In this document: positions 18,487-27,257 of the stretch, one piece after another
How the letters are laid out: each line of letters begins with the position of its first letter
Position numbering within the stretch: the stretch's first letter is position 1
DNA from: Flavobacteriaceae bacterium
Lineage (GTDB): Bacteria > Bacteroidota > Bacteroidia > Flavobacteriales > Flavobacteriaceae
Assembly (NCBI GenBank): GCA_002728855.1
Contig: PBWA01000013.1
Coordinates: 37,827 to 101,826 of the forward strand
Length of the DNA: 64,000 nt
Direction of reading: 5' to 3'
Position numbers and translations under genes: made by a program
The notes under the pieces: model-generated
What the model saw: the letters and a program-made list of their open reading frames with translations, nothing else
What the model was told of the DNA's origin: nothing
Database searches by the model: none

Positions 18487-19377
18487 ATGAATTTGACCAC
18501 TGTAAAAGGTTTCTACAAAAAAGGAAGTCCCTATGCAAAGTTTGAGATCAAACCACCTCTAAATCCTGTTCTAAATAAAGTTTATTTTAATATTGATGAT
18601 GCAGATGATTCGGATTTAGTTAAGCATCTTTTTTATCTCCCTTTTGTAAAAAAAGTAGAATTAAAAGAAGGTGACATTTTTATAGAAAAATTTGATATTT
18701 TAGAATGGAATGAAGTGATTGATGAGGTTGCTGATGAAATCAAAGAAATATTAAATAAAATATCTATTTCTGAATCAAACCCAAAGGAAAAAGAATCAAT
18801 ATCTATATACGCTGAAAGTACTCCTAATCCTAATGCAATGAAATTTGTTGCAAACAAAAAATTATTACCCTACTCACTTTTATTTGATAAAGTTGAACAA
18901 ACTAAAGAGGCTCCAATGATTAATAAACTCTTTAAGCATGATTTTATTAGGGAAATTTTTGTTGATGAAAACTATATTTCAATTTTATTGAAAGAAAATT
19001 TTGAATGGGATCATAAAGTCATGGAGATTAGAGAATTTATTCAGAATTATCTTAGAAATAAAGGCGAAATTGTCTCTAGAAATTTTGATGTTAAAGTTTT
19101 AAAGAAAAAGAATTTAGATTCTAATCCAAAACTTTCAGATATTGAGAAAAAAATTATCTCAATCCTAGAGGAATATGTTAAGCCGGCTGTTGCCTCTGAT
19201 GGAGGAAATATAATTTTTGATTCTTACGATAATTCAAACCAAATAGTGAAAGTACTTTTACAGGGTGCTTGTAGTGGTTGTCCATCTTCAACCTATACAT
19301 TGAAAAATGGAATTGAAAATATCTTAAAGGATATGCTCCCTGGCAAAATTAAAGTTGTTGAAGCAGTTAATGCCTAA
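18487..19377 (+). CDS. Nfu/NifU-type Fe-S cluster scaffold protein
   Basis: Predicted cytoplasmic scaffold or carrier for iron-sulfur clusters. The C-terminal NifU domain (about residues 215-296) has the CxxC cluster ligands in LLQGACSGCPSSTYTL. Ahead of it is an Nfu N-terminal domain (about 100-190) beginning IYAESTPNPNAMKFV, and before that a weaker, apparently duplicated copy of the same fold (about 1-90). It starts at ATG 18487 and ends five bases before the convergent tsaB gene. The double N-domain layout at about 296 residues matches what I know of Bacteroidota homologues. Confidence 0.9.
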   Translation: MNLTTVKGFYKKGSPYAKFEIKPPLNPVLNKVYFNIDDADDSDLVKHLFYLPFVKKVELKEGDIFIEKFDILEWNEVIDEVADEIKEILNKISISESNPKEKESISIYAESTPNPNAMKFVANKKLLPYSLLFDKVEQTKEAPMINKLFKHDFIREIFVDENYISILLKENFEWDHKVMEIREFIQNYLRNKGEIVSRNFDVKVLKKKNLDSNPKLSDIEKKIISILEEYVKPAVASDGGNIIFDSYDNSNQIVKVLLQGACSGCPSSTYTLKNGIENILKDMLPGKIKVVEAVNA

Positions 19378-19382
19378 TTAAT

Positions 19383-20057
19383 CTAGAGTCCAATGTTAGA
19401 TACAAATTCTTTAAGGTAATAGGGTTCAAAGTAAGCAATATTCTCAAATTTTTTTTTCTTGAAATATTCATAAGAAATTAAACTCATTTCACAAGCTGAA
19501 GGATACATTATTTCATCAATAAATTTTATATGCTTGCCTTTTAAAATTTCTTTACACTTGATTGATCCTTCACCAAATAATATCCATTTTTTTTCCTTTG
19601 AAAATTCATCAAAAACATCTTCTTTGATTATTTCAGAACTAGTTTTTCTTATAATCTCTTTATTTGAATTCATAACCATTGTATAAACTTCTGATCTTCT
19701 GGCGTCAAACATTGGGAAAATAATCTCATCAGAATTTGCTTGATATTTCTCACTAAGAATCTGAAGCGAGTTTATACTTATTAAAGGAATATTCAATGCA
19801 AAACAAAGACCTTTTGCAGCAGAAATACCTATTCTCAAACCAGTATATGAGCCTGGCCCCTTGCCTACTGCGATAGCATCCAAAGCATCGGGTTTCAATT
19901 TAGCTTTTTTTAAAGTTTCAGAAATAAAATTGTGTAAATTCTCACTATGAGTATAATTATCTGAATACTTCTCAACAAAAGACTCTAATTTTCCATTCTT
20001 ACTAATTGAAACAGAACAATTTTTGGAGGAAGTTTCTATATTAAGCAAAATACTCAT
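19383..20057 (-). CDS. tsaB: tRNA threonylcarbamoyladenosine biosynthesis protein TsaB
   Basis: Partner of TsaD in making N6-threonylcarbamoyladenosine (t6A) at position 37 of tRNAs. It has the actin-like ASKHA fold, opening with ILLNIETSSKNCSVSI, and carries the family motif GKGPGSYTGLRIG near residue 65. The track starts at TTG 20078. The internal ATG at 20057 (MSILLNIETS) matches the usual N-terminus and gives 224 residues, so I prefer it. It lies 29 bases downstream of the tolC-like gene and may be read from the exporter operon, though its function is unrelated. Confidence 0.93.
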   Translation of the reverse strand: MSILLNIETSSKNCSVSISKNGKLESFVEKYSDNYTHSENLHNFISETLKKAKLKPDALDAIAVGKGPGSYTGLRIGISAAKGLCFALNIPLISINSLQILSEKYQANSDEIIFPMFDARRSEVYTMVMNSNKEIIRKTSSEIIKEDVFDEFSKEKKWILFGEGSIKCKEILKGKHIKFIDEIMYPSACEMSLISYEYFKKKKFENIAYFEPYYLKEFVSNIGL

Positions 20058-20086
20058 CTTCAAAAAAGATTTATACAAGATGAAAT

Positions 20087-21511
20087 TTAAATTTCAATAG
20101 GAATACCAAAATAAAATTCTAGTACTTTCAATTTAAAAATATAGTCATATTTTGCTCTTACTAGATCTGAAACAGCTGCCTCATATCTTTGCTTTATCTG
20201 AACAAAGTCAAAAGAGTTTAAAACTCCTGCTTCAAATCGACTGAAAGAATCATTATAAGCCTTTTCACGTGCATCAACTGTTCTTTGAGATGCTTCATAA
20301 AGTTTGTATGCGCCTTTGGTATCATTATATGCTTGATTTATAGTATTTTCAAGATCTAGCTTTGTTTGTTCAAATTGATTTTTAAACCTCTCTAAATTTA
20401 CTCTTGATCTTTCAACATTGTTTCTTGCGCTATTCCCATTAAAAACAGGAATACTTAATTGAACTCCAAAATTATGACCTTCATTTAAATCAATTTGATC
20501 AAAAACAGGTAACGGACCTACTGTTTCTCTTTCTTCTATACTAGTTAAAACTTGATCTCCAGTTGTTGAGACAAATCCAATTGGAACAAAATTATAATTA
20601 CCTGTACCTTTTAAACGATCTGAATATGAAATCCTAGAGCTATATCCATAAAAAGCTGCTAAACTAGGTTGAAGCGAGGACTTAGCAAGTTTGATATCAT
20701 TTTCTGCAATTTCAACATTAGTAATTGCAAGTTTTATATCATTTCTAAATGACAGTGCTTTCTCAAAAATATCTTTGGGACTCTCCATAAGAATTTGTGA
20801 AAAGGGCACTTCAAAATCTTCTTGTGCAATATTAAAATTTTCATAATCTGTTATTAATAACACTTGTGCTAAATTAATTTTCGTTAATCTTAGATTATTT
20901 TCAGCTGAAATTACAGACTGTTCTTGAGAAGCTAAATTTGCTTCAATTTCAAGAAGATCAGCTTTTATTCTCACTCCTGCATCAACTAAATTCTTAGTTC
21001 TAATTAGATCTTTTTTTGTGATTTCCAGTTGTGTCTTTTGAACTTCTAAAATTTCTCTATTAAACATAACTTGTAAATAAGAATTAGCAACAAATAATAA
21101 GATGTCATCTTTTATATCATCAAGTTGATATTGCCTTGCTAATAAGGATAAATTTGCTCGATGAAGTTGGTTAATATTACTTAAACCCCTGTAAATAGAA
21201 ACTCCTACATTTGCTCCCATAGAGGTATATTGCGTAGTTAAATTTTCAAGTATCCCAGTAGTTATGTTTTGATTTAATCCAACATTCCAGGAATGATTTG
21301 TTTGAATATTAATTGATGGGAAAAAATTACCAATGGCATCAGATTTATCAATTTCAGCACTTTCATACTCAAGCTCTGATTGCTTGATAGAAATATTTTT
21401 CTCAATTGCAAGCAAAACACAATCTTCAAGTGTTAGAATGGTTTGCTGACCATTGGTAAATCCTGAAAAATAAAACATTAAAACCGGTAAAAAAAATCTT
21501 ATTACTTTCAT
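20087..21511 (-). CDS. TolC-family outer membrane efflux protein
   Basis: Outer-membrane channel component of a tripartite exporter. A signal peptide (LPVLMFYFSGFTNGQ) precedes two repeats of the outer membrane efflux domain with long alpha-helical barrel segments (for example AEIDKSDAIGNFFPS and EIEANLASQEQSVISAEN). At 474 residues it is normal in length. It starts at ATG 21511, 25 bases after the adaptor gene, and is the last structural gene of the ATPase-permease-permease-adaptor-channel cassette. Confidence 0.94.
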   Translation of the reverse strand: MKVIRFFLPVLMFYFSGFTNGQQTILTLEDCVLLAIEKNISIKQSELEYESAEIDKSDAIGNFFPSINIQTNHSWNVGLNQNITTGILENLTTQYTSMGANVGVSIYRGLSNINQLHRANLSLLARQYQLDDIKDDILLFVANSYLQVMFNREILEVQKTQLEITKKDLIRTKNLVDAGVRIKADLLEIEANLASQEQSVISAENNLRLTKINLAQVLLITDYENFNIAQEDFEVPFSQILMESPKDIFEKALSFRNDIKLAITNVEIAENDIKLAKSSLQPSLAAFYGYSSRISYSDRLKGTGNYNFVPIGFVSTTGDQVLTSIEERETVGPLPVFDQIDLNEGHNFGVQLSIPVFNGNSARNNVERSRVNLERFKNQFEQTKLDLENTINQAYNDTKGAYKLYEASQRTVDAREKAYNDSFSRFEAGVLNSFDFVQIKQRYEAAVSDLVRAKYDYIFKLKVLEFYFGIPIEI

Positions 21512-21536
21512 TTCTAATATATATGTTAAAATCTAT

Positions 21537-22700
21537 TTATTCTTCTTTATCTTCTTCAAATTCACCCTCTTGATTTTGGCCAGTATCTTCATTTTCCTCT
21601 ATTTTCTTTGATTCTGTTTTATTCCAGACTTTAATCTTTTGATCCATTTTAATGCCAGAAAGTATTTCTACATTTATTCCATCTGAAATTCCAATTTCAA
21701 CATCTCTTCTTTCAAATTTTTGATCACCGAGCAAAACTTCTACATATGCTTTTTCAGTCTTTCTGTCAAACTGAAGAAGTGATTCAGCAATAGCCATTAT
21801 ACTATCTTTGCGTTCCAAAACTATTGAAGCATTTGCACTATATCCAGCTCTGACAGAAATTGAATCATTTAGAAAAACGTCTCCTTCAATTTTAAATTGA
21901 ACAACTCCCTGTTCTTCATTCCCTTTGGGGGCTATAAACTTTAATCTAGCATCCATTTGCTTTCCTTGTATAGCGGCAAGATTAACTTTTAAAGGCATAC
22001 CTATTATTAATTTGTCAACATCTGCTTCATCAACTTTGCCTTCAAAAATCATTTTTTTTAGGTCTGCTATGGTGGCAATAGTTGTACCAGCATTAAAACT
22101 ATTACTTTCAATGACCTGATCTCCTCTTTTAACTGGAATTTCAAGAATAGTTCCTGGAACTGTAGCTCTTATGTTTGTGTTGGCTAGGGAAGATCCGCCA
22201 GCAGATCCTAATCTAATTATTTGTAAATCTGATTTTGCATTTCTTACATCTTGTCTAGCTTGATCAAATCTTAGTTGAGAATTTTCAAAATCTTGTTTAG
22301 AAATAATTTCTTTTTCAAATAACGCTTTATTTCTTTTAAAATCTATTTCAGCATTTTTTAAAATAATTCTTGAATTTGCAAGTCTCCCTTCGGCACTATT
22401 TAAGGCTTGTTCGTTAGGCACTACCTTAATCTTAGCAAGTAAATCACCATTGCTTACAAGATCTCCTTCTTCTACATAAAGTTTTTCAATAATTCCGGGA
22501 ATTTGAGGTTTAATTTCTACCTCATCCTCTGGTATCACTTTCCCAGTAACAACTGTTTTTCTTTCAATCGAGGTAATAAATGGGTCCTGTGTATCATATT
22601 CAATGATACTTTTACTATTTGTTTTAATGAAATAGAGAGCAGCAAATAAAACTCCAAAAAGTAAAATTGCAATCCCTAAATATCTAAAAATTTTTTTCAT
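21537..22700 (-). CDS. HlyD/MacA-like periplasmic adaptor (membrane fusion protein)
   Basis: Links the inner-membrane permease to the TolC-like channel. It has one N-terminal membrane anchor (IAILLFGVLFAALYFI), a lipoyl/biotinyl-like half (VEIKPQIPGIIEKLYVEEGD), a helical hairpin (about 85-160), the second lipoyl half (IRATVPGTILEIPVKRGDQV) and beta-barrel domains. The last 20 residues are an unusual acidic tail (EENEDTGQNQEGEFEEDKEE) of unknown purpose. It has 387 residues. Its ATG is 18 bases after the stop of the upstream permease gene. Confidence 0.93.
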   Translation of the reverse strand: MKKIFRYLGIAILLFGVLFAALYFIKTNSKSIIEYDTQDPFITSIERKTVVTGKVIPEDEVEIKPQIPGIIEKLYVEEGDLVSNGDLLAKIKVVPNEQALNSAEGRLANSRIILKNAEIDFKRNKALFEKEIISKQDFENSQLRFDQARQDVRNAKSDLQIIRLGSAGGSSLANTNIRATVPGTILEIPVKRGDQVIESNSFNAGTTIATIADLKKMIFEGKVDEADVDKLIIGMPLKVNLAAIQGKQMDARLKFIAPKGNEEQGVVQFKIEGDVFLNDSISVRAGYSANASIVLERKDSIMAIAESLLQFDRKTEKAYVEVLLGDQKFERRDVEIGISDGINVEILSGIKMDQKIKVWNKTESKKIEENEDTGQNQEGEFEEDKEE

Positions 22701-22718
22701 AATTATATAAATTTAAAT

Positions 22719-23996
22719 TTATTCTTCTCTTAGTGCGTCTATTGGTTTGATTGATACGGCTCTTTGTGCTGGAATTAATCCGATTAATGTCCCTAGGGTT
22801 ATAATTATTATTAAAACTCCTATCACATATGGGATAGGAACAGTTGGATTTGTATAGGGATAATCTGTGATATCAGCAGTAGCTGAATTTATAGCAAAAA
22901 GAACAAGCGCTCCAAGAACTATTCCAATTATACCAGCAATAAAAGTTAAAAAAACTGATTCAAGAATTATTTGAGTTTTAACTTCTGAGGGGGTTGCTCC
23001 AAGTGCACGTCTTATTCCTAATTCTTTTGTTCTTTCCTTCACAGAAATAAGTAAAATATTTCCAATTCCAACAACACCTGCTATTATTGTAGCCAGTCCT
23101 ACAACAAGTGAAAGAAAGGTCATCCCCTTGGAAAATCCTACTATTTTGCCAAAAATTTCTCCAAGATTTATAAAACCAAAAGCTTCTTCATCCTTTGGTG
23201 AAACTTTGTGAGCTCGTTTTAAAGTTGCCTCAATTTGTTCTTCAATTTTAACTGGATCTTCATTGTCATATGCTGCAAGGAAAAAGAAATTGACATAATC
23301 ACCATAATTATACATCCTATTAAATGTTGTGAAGGGAATAAATATATCTCCATCACTTTCAAAACCTCCGCCCTCTACATATTTATGAACTCCTATTACC
23401 TGAAAGTAAGTATTGTTAATTCTTATATATTCGCCTATCGGATCTTCATTAGGTTCAAATAATTCTTTTACAGTTCTCTCACCGATAACACATACTTTTC
23501 TCTCTAATTCAAGATCTTTTTCATTTATAAACCTTCCTCCATCATAAATCTTTTTACTGACAATTCTTGTATATTCGGGAGTATCTCCATAAAGAGCATA
23601 ATTTTCAGATTTGTTTTTTCTTATAACCAGAGGTGGAGATCCTCCATCAAAAACTCCTCTGACATTTCTAGGAGTGATAAATTGAATTCCAGGGACACTC
23701 TTTTTTAACATTTCAGCATCTTGAATAACAAGTTTTGGATTTCTCCCTATTTTAAAACCTGCATAGGGTAAACTTGTCCTTTGGGTCCAAACTCCCATTG
23801 AATTCATAGCTAAATTTCTAAAAGCTCTTTCAAATCCATTATCAAGTCCCTTTGCAGCACCAGCAAGTGTTATGTATATAAATATTCCCCACAATACTCC
23901 TATAACAGTTATAATTGTTCTAGTTTTATTCTTAGAAATAGAACTAAATATTTCTTGCCAAGTATCTCTATCAAAAATTATTTTTAAACTATTCAT
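22719..23996 (-). CDS. MacB-like ABC transporter permease (second of pair)
   Basis: Inner-membrane permease of the MacB/FtsX superfamily. It has an N-terminal membrane helix (TIITVIGVLWGIFIYITL), a large periplasmic MacB-PCD domain (about 50-270), and three C-terminal membrane helices. KERTKELGIRRALGATPSEV, the coupling-helix region conserved in MacB and LolCE permeases, is near residue 330. It has 425 residues. Its start overlaps the stop of the upstream paralogue by eight bases. The two permeases probably form a heterodimer with the ATPase encoded upstream. Confidence 0.93.
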   Translation of the reverse strand: MNSLKIIFDRDTWQEIFSSISKNKTRTIITVIGVLWGIFIYITLAGAAKGLDNGFERAFRNLAMNSMGVWTQRTSLPYAGFKIGRNPKLVIQDAEMLKKSVPGIQFITPRNVRGVFDGGSPPLVIRKNKSENYALYGDTPEYTRIVSKKIYDGGRFINEKDLELERKVCVIGERTVKELFEPNEDPIGEYIRINNTYFQVIGVHKYVEGGGFESDGDIFIPFTTFNRMYNYGDYVNFFFLAAYDNEDPVKIEEQIEATLKRAHKVSPKDEEAFGFINLGEIFGKIVGFSKGMTFLSLVVGLATIIAGVVGIGNILLISVKERTKELGIRRALGATPSEVKTQIILESVFLTFIAGIIGIVLGALVLFAINSATADITDYPYTNPTVPIPYVIGVLIIIITLGTLIGLIPAQRAVSIKPIDALREE

Positions 23997-25221
23997 CTCT
24001 TAGAGCAATTATAGGTTTTATTCTTGCAGCCCGTTTTGCAGGGATATATCCAGCGACACCTCCAAATATGACAAGTATAAAGGTTGAAACTATTGCTGTA
24101 GAGAGATCCACGTAGGGATTTTTAATAAAATAATCTTCCTCAAGAGCAGTTCCAATATTTCTAAGCAAAGCCATTCCAGAAGCTAAACCAAAATATCCGG
24201 AAATTAAGGTAATAAAAATAGACTCTTGTAGTATCATCAATATTACACTTTTAGGACTTGCGCCTAATGCTTTTCTAATCCCCAACTCTTTTGTTCTCTC
24301 CTTTACTACAAATACCATGATATTAGATATTCCAATTATCCCAGCGATCAAAGTTCCTATTGCAACAAATATTACAATTGCCTCTAATACACCAGCAAAA
24401 TCCTCATTTCGCTTTAATTCATCAGCAACATTTCTAATAAATATTCCGCTTTGATCTGTTGGATCAATACTTTTTTTCTTTTTGAGAAAAAGACGTAACT
24501 TTTTTTCAAAAGAAATTGCGCCAGAGTGACCAATAGATGGCTTGTATGCAATAATAATTTGATCAACCTTGTCATTCGCTTTTTCAATTAATTGTCTTGT
24601 TGTATAAGGAATATAGATAAAACTTTCCTCATTATCTCCCCCAGCATCCTGAAATACTCCGATGACCTTAAAAGCAATCTTTCCTATATCCAAATATTTG
24701 CCCATTGGATCGTCTTCTCCAAAAAGATCATTTGCAACTTTTCTGCCAATAACTGCATATTTAGTTCTATCTTTTACGTCTGCCTCATTGATAAATCGCC
24801 CTTTCATAATTATTGTTTTTTCAGACGCCTGATGAGATGGTGCTACAGCTCTTGTTGTATAATTATCAGATTTATTATTGTACTTTACAGATGCGCCTCT
24901 TGAAATTCTTGGAGTAATATATTCAATGAATAATGGGAAATTAATCTTTATATCTTCAATATCTTTATTTTCAAGTTCAATTCTTCTCTTAGCTTTATAG
25001 CCTTTATATGGCTTTGATGTACTACCGGGAAAAATTCTAAGAACATTTGTCGCATCATCAACAAAAAATTCATTAAAAGTATTTTGAAGTCCATTACCAA
25101 AACCAGAAAGTATAACAAAAATGAATATACCTAAAGCAACTGTAAACCCAGAAAGAATAGTTCTAAGTTTATTCTTTTTAATTGTCTCAAATATTTCCTG
25201 CCAACTATCTCTGCTAAACAT
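23989..25221 (-). CDS. MacB-like ABC transporter permease (first of pair)
   Basis: Paralogue of the next gene, with the same plan: N-terminal helix (TILSGFTVALGIFIFVIL), periplasmic domain, and three C-terminal helices with KERTKELGIRKALGASPKSV near residue 310. It has 410 residues. It lacks the fused ATPase of Proteobacterial MacB; that activity is supplied by the separate gene that ends one base upstream. It overlaps its downstream paralogue by eight bases, so translation is coupled. Confidence 0.93.
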   Translation of the reverse strand: MFSRDSWQEIFETIKKNKLRTILSGFTVALGIFIFVILSGFGNGLQNTFNEFFVDDATNVLRIFPGSTSKPYKGYKAKRRIELENKDIEDIKINFPLFIEYITPRISRGASVKYNNKSDNYTTRAVAPSHQASEKTIIMKGRFINEADVKDRTKYAVIGRKVANDLFGEDDPMGKYLDIGKIAFKVIGVFQDAGGDNEESFIYIPYTTRQLIEKANDKVDQIIIAYKPSIGHSGAISFEKKLRLFLKKKKSIDPTDQSGIFIRNVADELKRNEDFAGVLEAIVIFVAIGTLIAGIIGISNIMVFVVKERTKELGIRKALGASPKSVILMILQESIFITLISGYFGLASGMALLRNIGTALEEDYFIKNPYVDLSTAIVSTFILVIFGGVAGYIPAKRAARIKPIIALRDE

Positions 25222-25222
25222 T

Positions 25223-25915
25223 TTACTTTACTATTACTTGTTTTATTTTCTTATCCTCAACAATAATTCCATCCTTCAATTTGACTATTCTCTTACACAT
25301 TTTAGCGATATCATCTTCATGAGTAACAACTAAAATCGTTTTACCCTCATTATTGATTTTTTGTATTAAGCCCATTATTTCATAAGATGTTGATGAATCC
25401 AATGCACCTGTTGGTTCATCAGCAAGAAGAACCTTAGGTTTTGATGCCATGGCTCTTGCAATAGCAACCCTTTGTTTCTGACCTCCAGATAATTCACTTG
25501 GTAAATGAGTTGCCCATGGTTTTAGACTTACACTATCTAGATATTCCATAGCCTGTTTTTGTCTTTCTTTTCTTGATACCCCCTGATAATAAAGTGGTAA
25601 AGAAACATTCTCAAGTGCATTTTTATAATTTATCAAATTAAAAGATTGAAAGACAAAACCTAAAAATAGATTTCTATACTTAGCTGCTTTCTTTTCATTT
25701 AAATTTTCGATTAAAACATCATCTAAATAATAACTTCCTTCATCAGCAACATCAAGCATTCCTAAAATATTTAACAGTGTCGACTTCCCTGATCCCGAAG
25801 ATCCCATTATTGCAACTAACTCTCCCTTTTCAATATTGAGGTTTATTCCCTTAAGAACATGAAGCGAGGTAGCCCCAGTTTTGTATGATTTATGTAGACT
25901 TTTAAGCTTTATCAT
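25223..25915 (-). CDS. ABC transporter ATP-binding protein (MacB/LolD-like)
   Basis: Cytoplasmic ATPase that powers the adjacent permeases. Walker A is GSSGSGKSTLL near residue 40, the signature is LSGGQKQRVAIARA near residue 142, and Walker B is KVLLADEPTGALD. The H-loop is VVTHEDD. It has 230 residues and belongs to the MacB/LolD mechanotransmission class. It starts at ATG 25915, 44 bases after the regulator's stop; no -7 box was seen in that gap, so the cassette may be transcribed together with the regulator. Confidence 0.94.
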   Translation of the reverse strand: MIKLKSLHKSYKTGATSLHVLKGINLNIEKGELVAIMGSSGSGKSTLLNILGMLDVADEGSYYLDDVLIENLNEKKAAKYRNLFLGFVFQSFNLINYKNALENVSLPLYYQGVSRKERQKQAMEYLDSVSLKPWATHLPSELSGGQKQRVAIARAMASKPKVLLADEPTGALDSSTSYEIMGLIQKINNEGKTILVVTHEDDIAKMCKRIVKLKDGIIVEDKKIKQVIVK

Positions 25916-25959
25916 ATATTCAAATTCTTTGCAATATTAGTGAATTTAATTTGCTACCA

Positions 25960-26412
25960 TTAATATAATTCCATAATTGTTTTTAATATTTTTTTTATAT
26001 GAATAATTTCATCAGCAGTAACAAAAAATTTATTTTGAGAGAAGAAAAATTTACTAAAAAATAAATTGTTCGATTTAATAATTAAATTGTAGAAAAAAAT
26101 TATTGAAAGGCCAAAAATTATTACAAGACCCGAATCTTTATAAGCTTTTAAAGTATTGAAAAAATGCTCAAAAGATTTTCTGCCTCTTGAAGTAATTCTA
26201 CATTTTGTTTTAGGATAATTGTTTTGAAATGTTTTTTCAATCTTAATATATCCAGCATTTTTGAGCTTTTTCAGTTGAATACTTAAATTTCCTTGAGAAG
26301 CATTTGTTTTTTCTTTTAAAAAAGAAAAATTACAATTATCCACTGTCAAAAGTATTGACATTACTTCAAGTCTTATCTGATTTAAAAATACTTTATTTAA
26401 ATTTTTATTCAT
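25960..26412 (-). CDS. Winged-helix transcriptional regulator with membrane-like C-terminal extension
   Basis: Residues 1 to about 93 form a winged helix-turn-helix domain of the ArsR/MarR-like kind common in Bacteroidota, with the recognition region FLKEKTNASQGNLSIQLKKL and wing residues up to ITSRGRKSFEHF. Family members I know stop near residue 95-100. Here a further ~55 residues follow, starting with a hydrophobic stretch (GLVIIFGLSIIFFYNLII) that looks like a membrane segment. The gene starts at ATG 26412, immediately after the stop of the membrane-protein gene upstream. It probably controls that gene and possibly the exporter downstream. The extension could be genuine or the result of a lost stop codon. 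Confidence 0.82.
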   Translation of the reverse strand: MNKNLNKVFLNQIRLEVMSILLTVDNCNFSFLKEKTNASQGNLSIQLKKLKNAGYIKIEKTFQNNYPKTKCRITSRGRKSFEHFFNTLKAYKDSGLVIIFGLSIIFFYNLIIKSNNLFFSKFFFSQNKFFVTADEIIHIKKILKTIMELY

Positions 26413-26973
26413 TTATTTTTTATAATAGAGACTCAGCCCTGGTAATAAAAAGCCAAAGAAAATAGCGGCCGAATTAATTAACAATAAATTTAAATCAGGG
26501 TTTGTTAAAATATATAAATAAATGAAAAGTAAAATAATTCCACCAATACTTATAGAATTATTCCTTATAATTCTCCCAGTGGTTAAAGTAGTTACTCCAA
26601 TTAAAAATATAATTGATGCAACAGGAAAGTCTCCAATGATTAGAGATGAAAGAATTAATATAAGCCATGAAACTCCAAAGACACCCCATATAATAGATAA
26701 GGATCTTCCAATAATAGTTTGAAATCCCATTTTCTGAACTATTTTAATGTTGTAATACATAGTATAGATTAATCCTGTTAATGGAAGTACTGTCCAATAT
26801 ATTAAAGCAGAATACTTTGACATTTCAACAATTGAACTAAAGAAATAATGAAAAAGACTCATTGAAATAGTTAAAACTCCCCAAAAAATAAAATTAAACG
26901 CCAATGGTTTTAAATCCTCTTTCGTTTTATTAATTGCATCATTTATTATTTTAATTTGATTTTCTGCTTTCAT
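26413..26973 (-). CDS. Multi-pass inner-membrane protein of unknown function
   Basis: A 186-residue protein with a short charged N-terminus (KAENQIKIINDAINKTKEDL) and about five hydrophobic segments, the first at FNFIFWGVLTISMSLFHYF. I do not recognise a named family. It is paired with a winged-helix regulator whose ATG begins right after its stop, an arrangement suggesting that the regulator and membrane protein work together. A TATATTTG -7 box and an inverted repeat lie just upstream. A sensor or accessory role for the downstream exporter is possible but unproven. Confidence 0.8.
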   Translation of the reverse strand: MKAENQIKIINDAINKTKEDLKPLAFNFIFWGVLTISMSLFHYFFSSIVEMSKYSALIYWTVLPLTGLIYTMYYNIKIVQKMGFQTIIGRSLSIIWGVFGVSWLILILSSLIIGDFPVASIIFLIGVTTLTTGRIIRNNSISIGGIILLFIYLYILTNPDLNLLLINSAAIFFGFLLPGLSLYYKK

Positions 26974-26988
26974 TTTTAAAAATTAATA

Positions 26989-26996
26989 CAAATATA
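26989..26996 (-). promoter_or_regulatory. Putative -7 box for the membrane protein/regulator operon
   Basis: CAAATATA on the plus strand reads TATATTTG on the minus strand, matching TAnnTTTG, 15 bases upstream of the ATG at 26973. The inverted repeat TAAACTAGTTTA overlaps its upstream edge. Confidence 0.4.
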
Positions 26997-27016
26997 AACT
27001 AGTTTACAAAATAAAC
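26995..27016. promoter_or_regulatory. Candidate operator: palindrome plus a third half-site
   Basis: TAAACTAGTTTA (26995-27006) is a perfect 12-base palindrome. A further TAAAC at 27012-27016 forms a second inverted pair with GTTTA at 27002-27006. The array overlaps and extends upstream of the putative -7 box of the operon encoding the winged-helix regulator, which fits autoregulation. AT-rich DNA produces palindromes by chance, so this is tentative. Confidence 0.4.
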
Positions 27017-27034
27017 TATAATTATGAAAAAAAA

Positions 27035-27250
27035 TTAATTACTCTTCAATACCCTGTAAATTCTCCATCCGACAAAAGCCACAAGTATATATGGAATAAT
27101 TGCTAAATATTTTATTCCATCATTAATTCCTTCAGCCATTTCTTGACCTTCCTGAGATTCTATAACTGCTCTACACATAGAGCATTGGGAGTAAGAATCA
27201 AATGAAATTATGAGTAAAAAAAGTAGAATAATTTTAATTTTCATTACCAT
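27035..27250 (-). CDS. Small CxxC membrane protein of the cytochrome oxidase cluster
   Basis: A 71-residue protein with a signal-like hydrophobic N-terminus, then QCSMCRAVIESQEGQEMAEG and a C-terminal membrane helix (LAIIPYILVAFVGWRIY). Small proteins with this CSMCRA motif follow the DUF420 gene in other flavobacteria. The CxxC pair suggests metal or redox handling during oxidase assembly, which is inference. It starts at ATG 27250; an alternative ATG two codons later is equally possible. It is the last gene of the oxidase cluster, seven bases after the DUF420 gene. Confidence 0.78.
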   Translation of the reverse strand: MVMKIKIILLFLLIISFDSYSQCSMCRAVIESQEGQEMAEGINDGIKYLAIIPYILVAFVGWRIYRVLKSN

Positions 27251-27257
27251 GAGTTTT

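Noticed and set aside
24592-24903. 103-aa plus-strand ORF inside the first MacB-like permease
   Set aside because: Shadow frame antisense to a well-supported permease gene.
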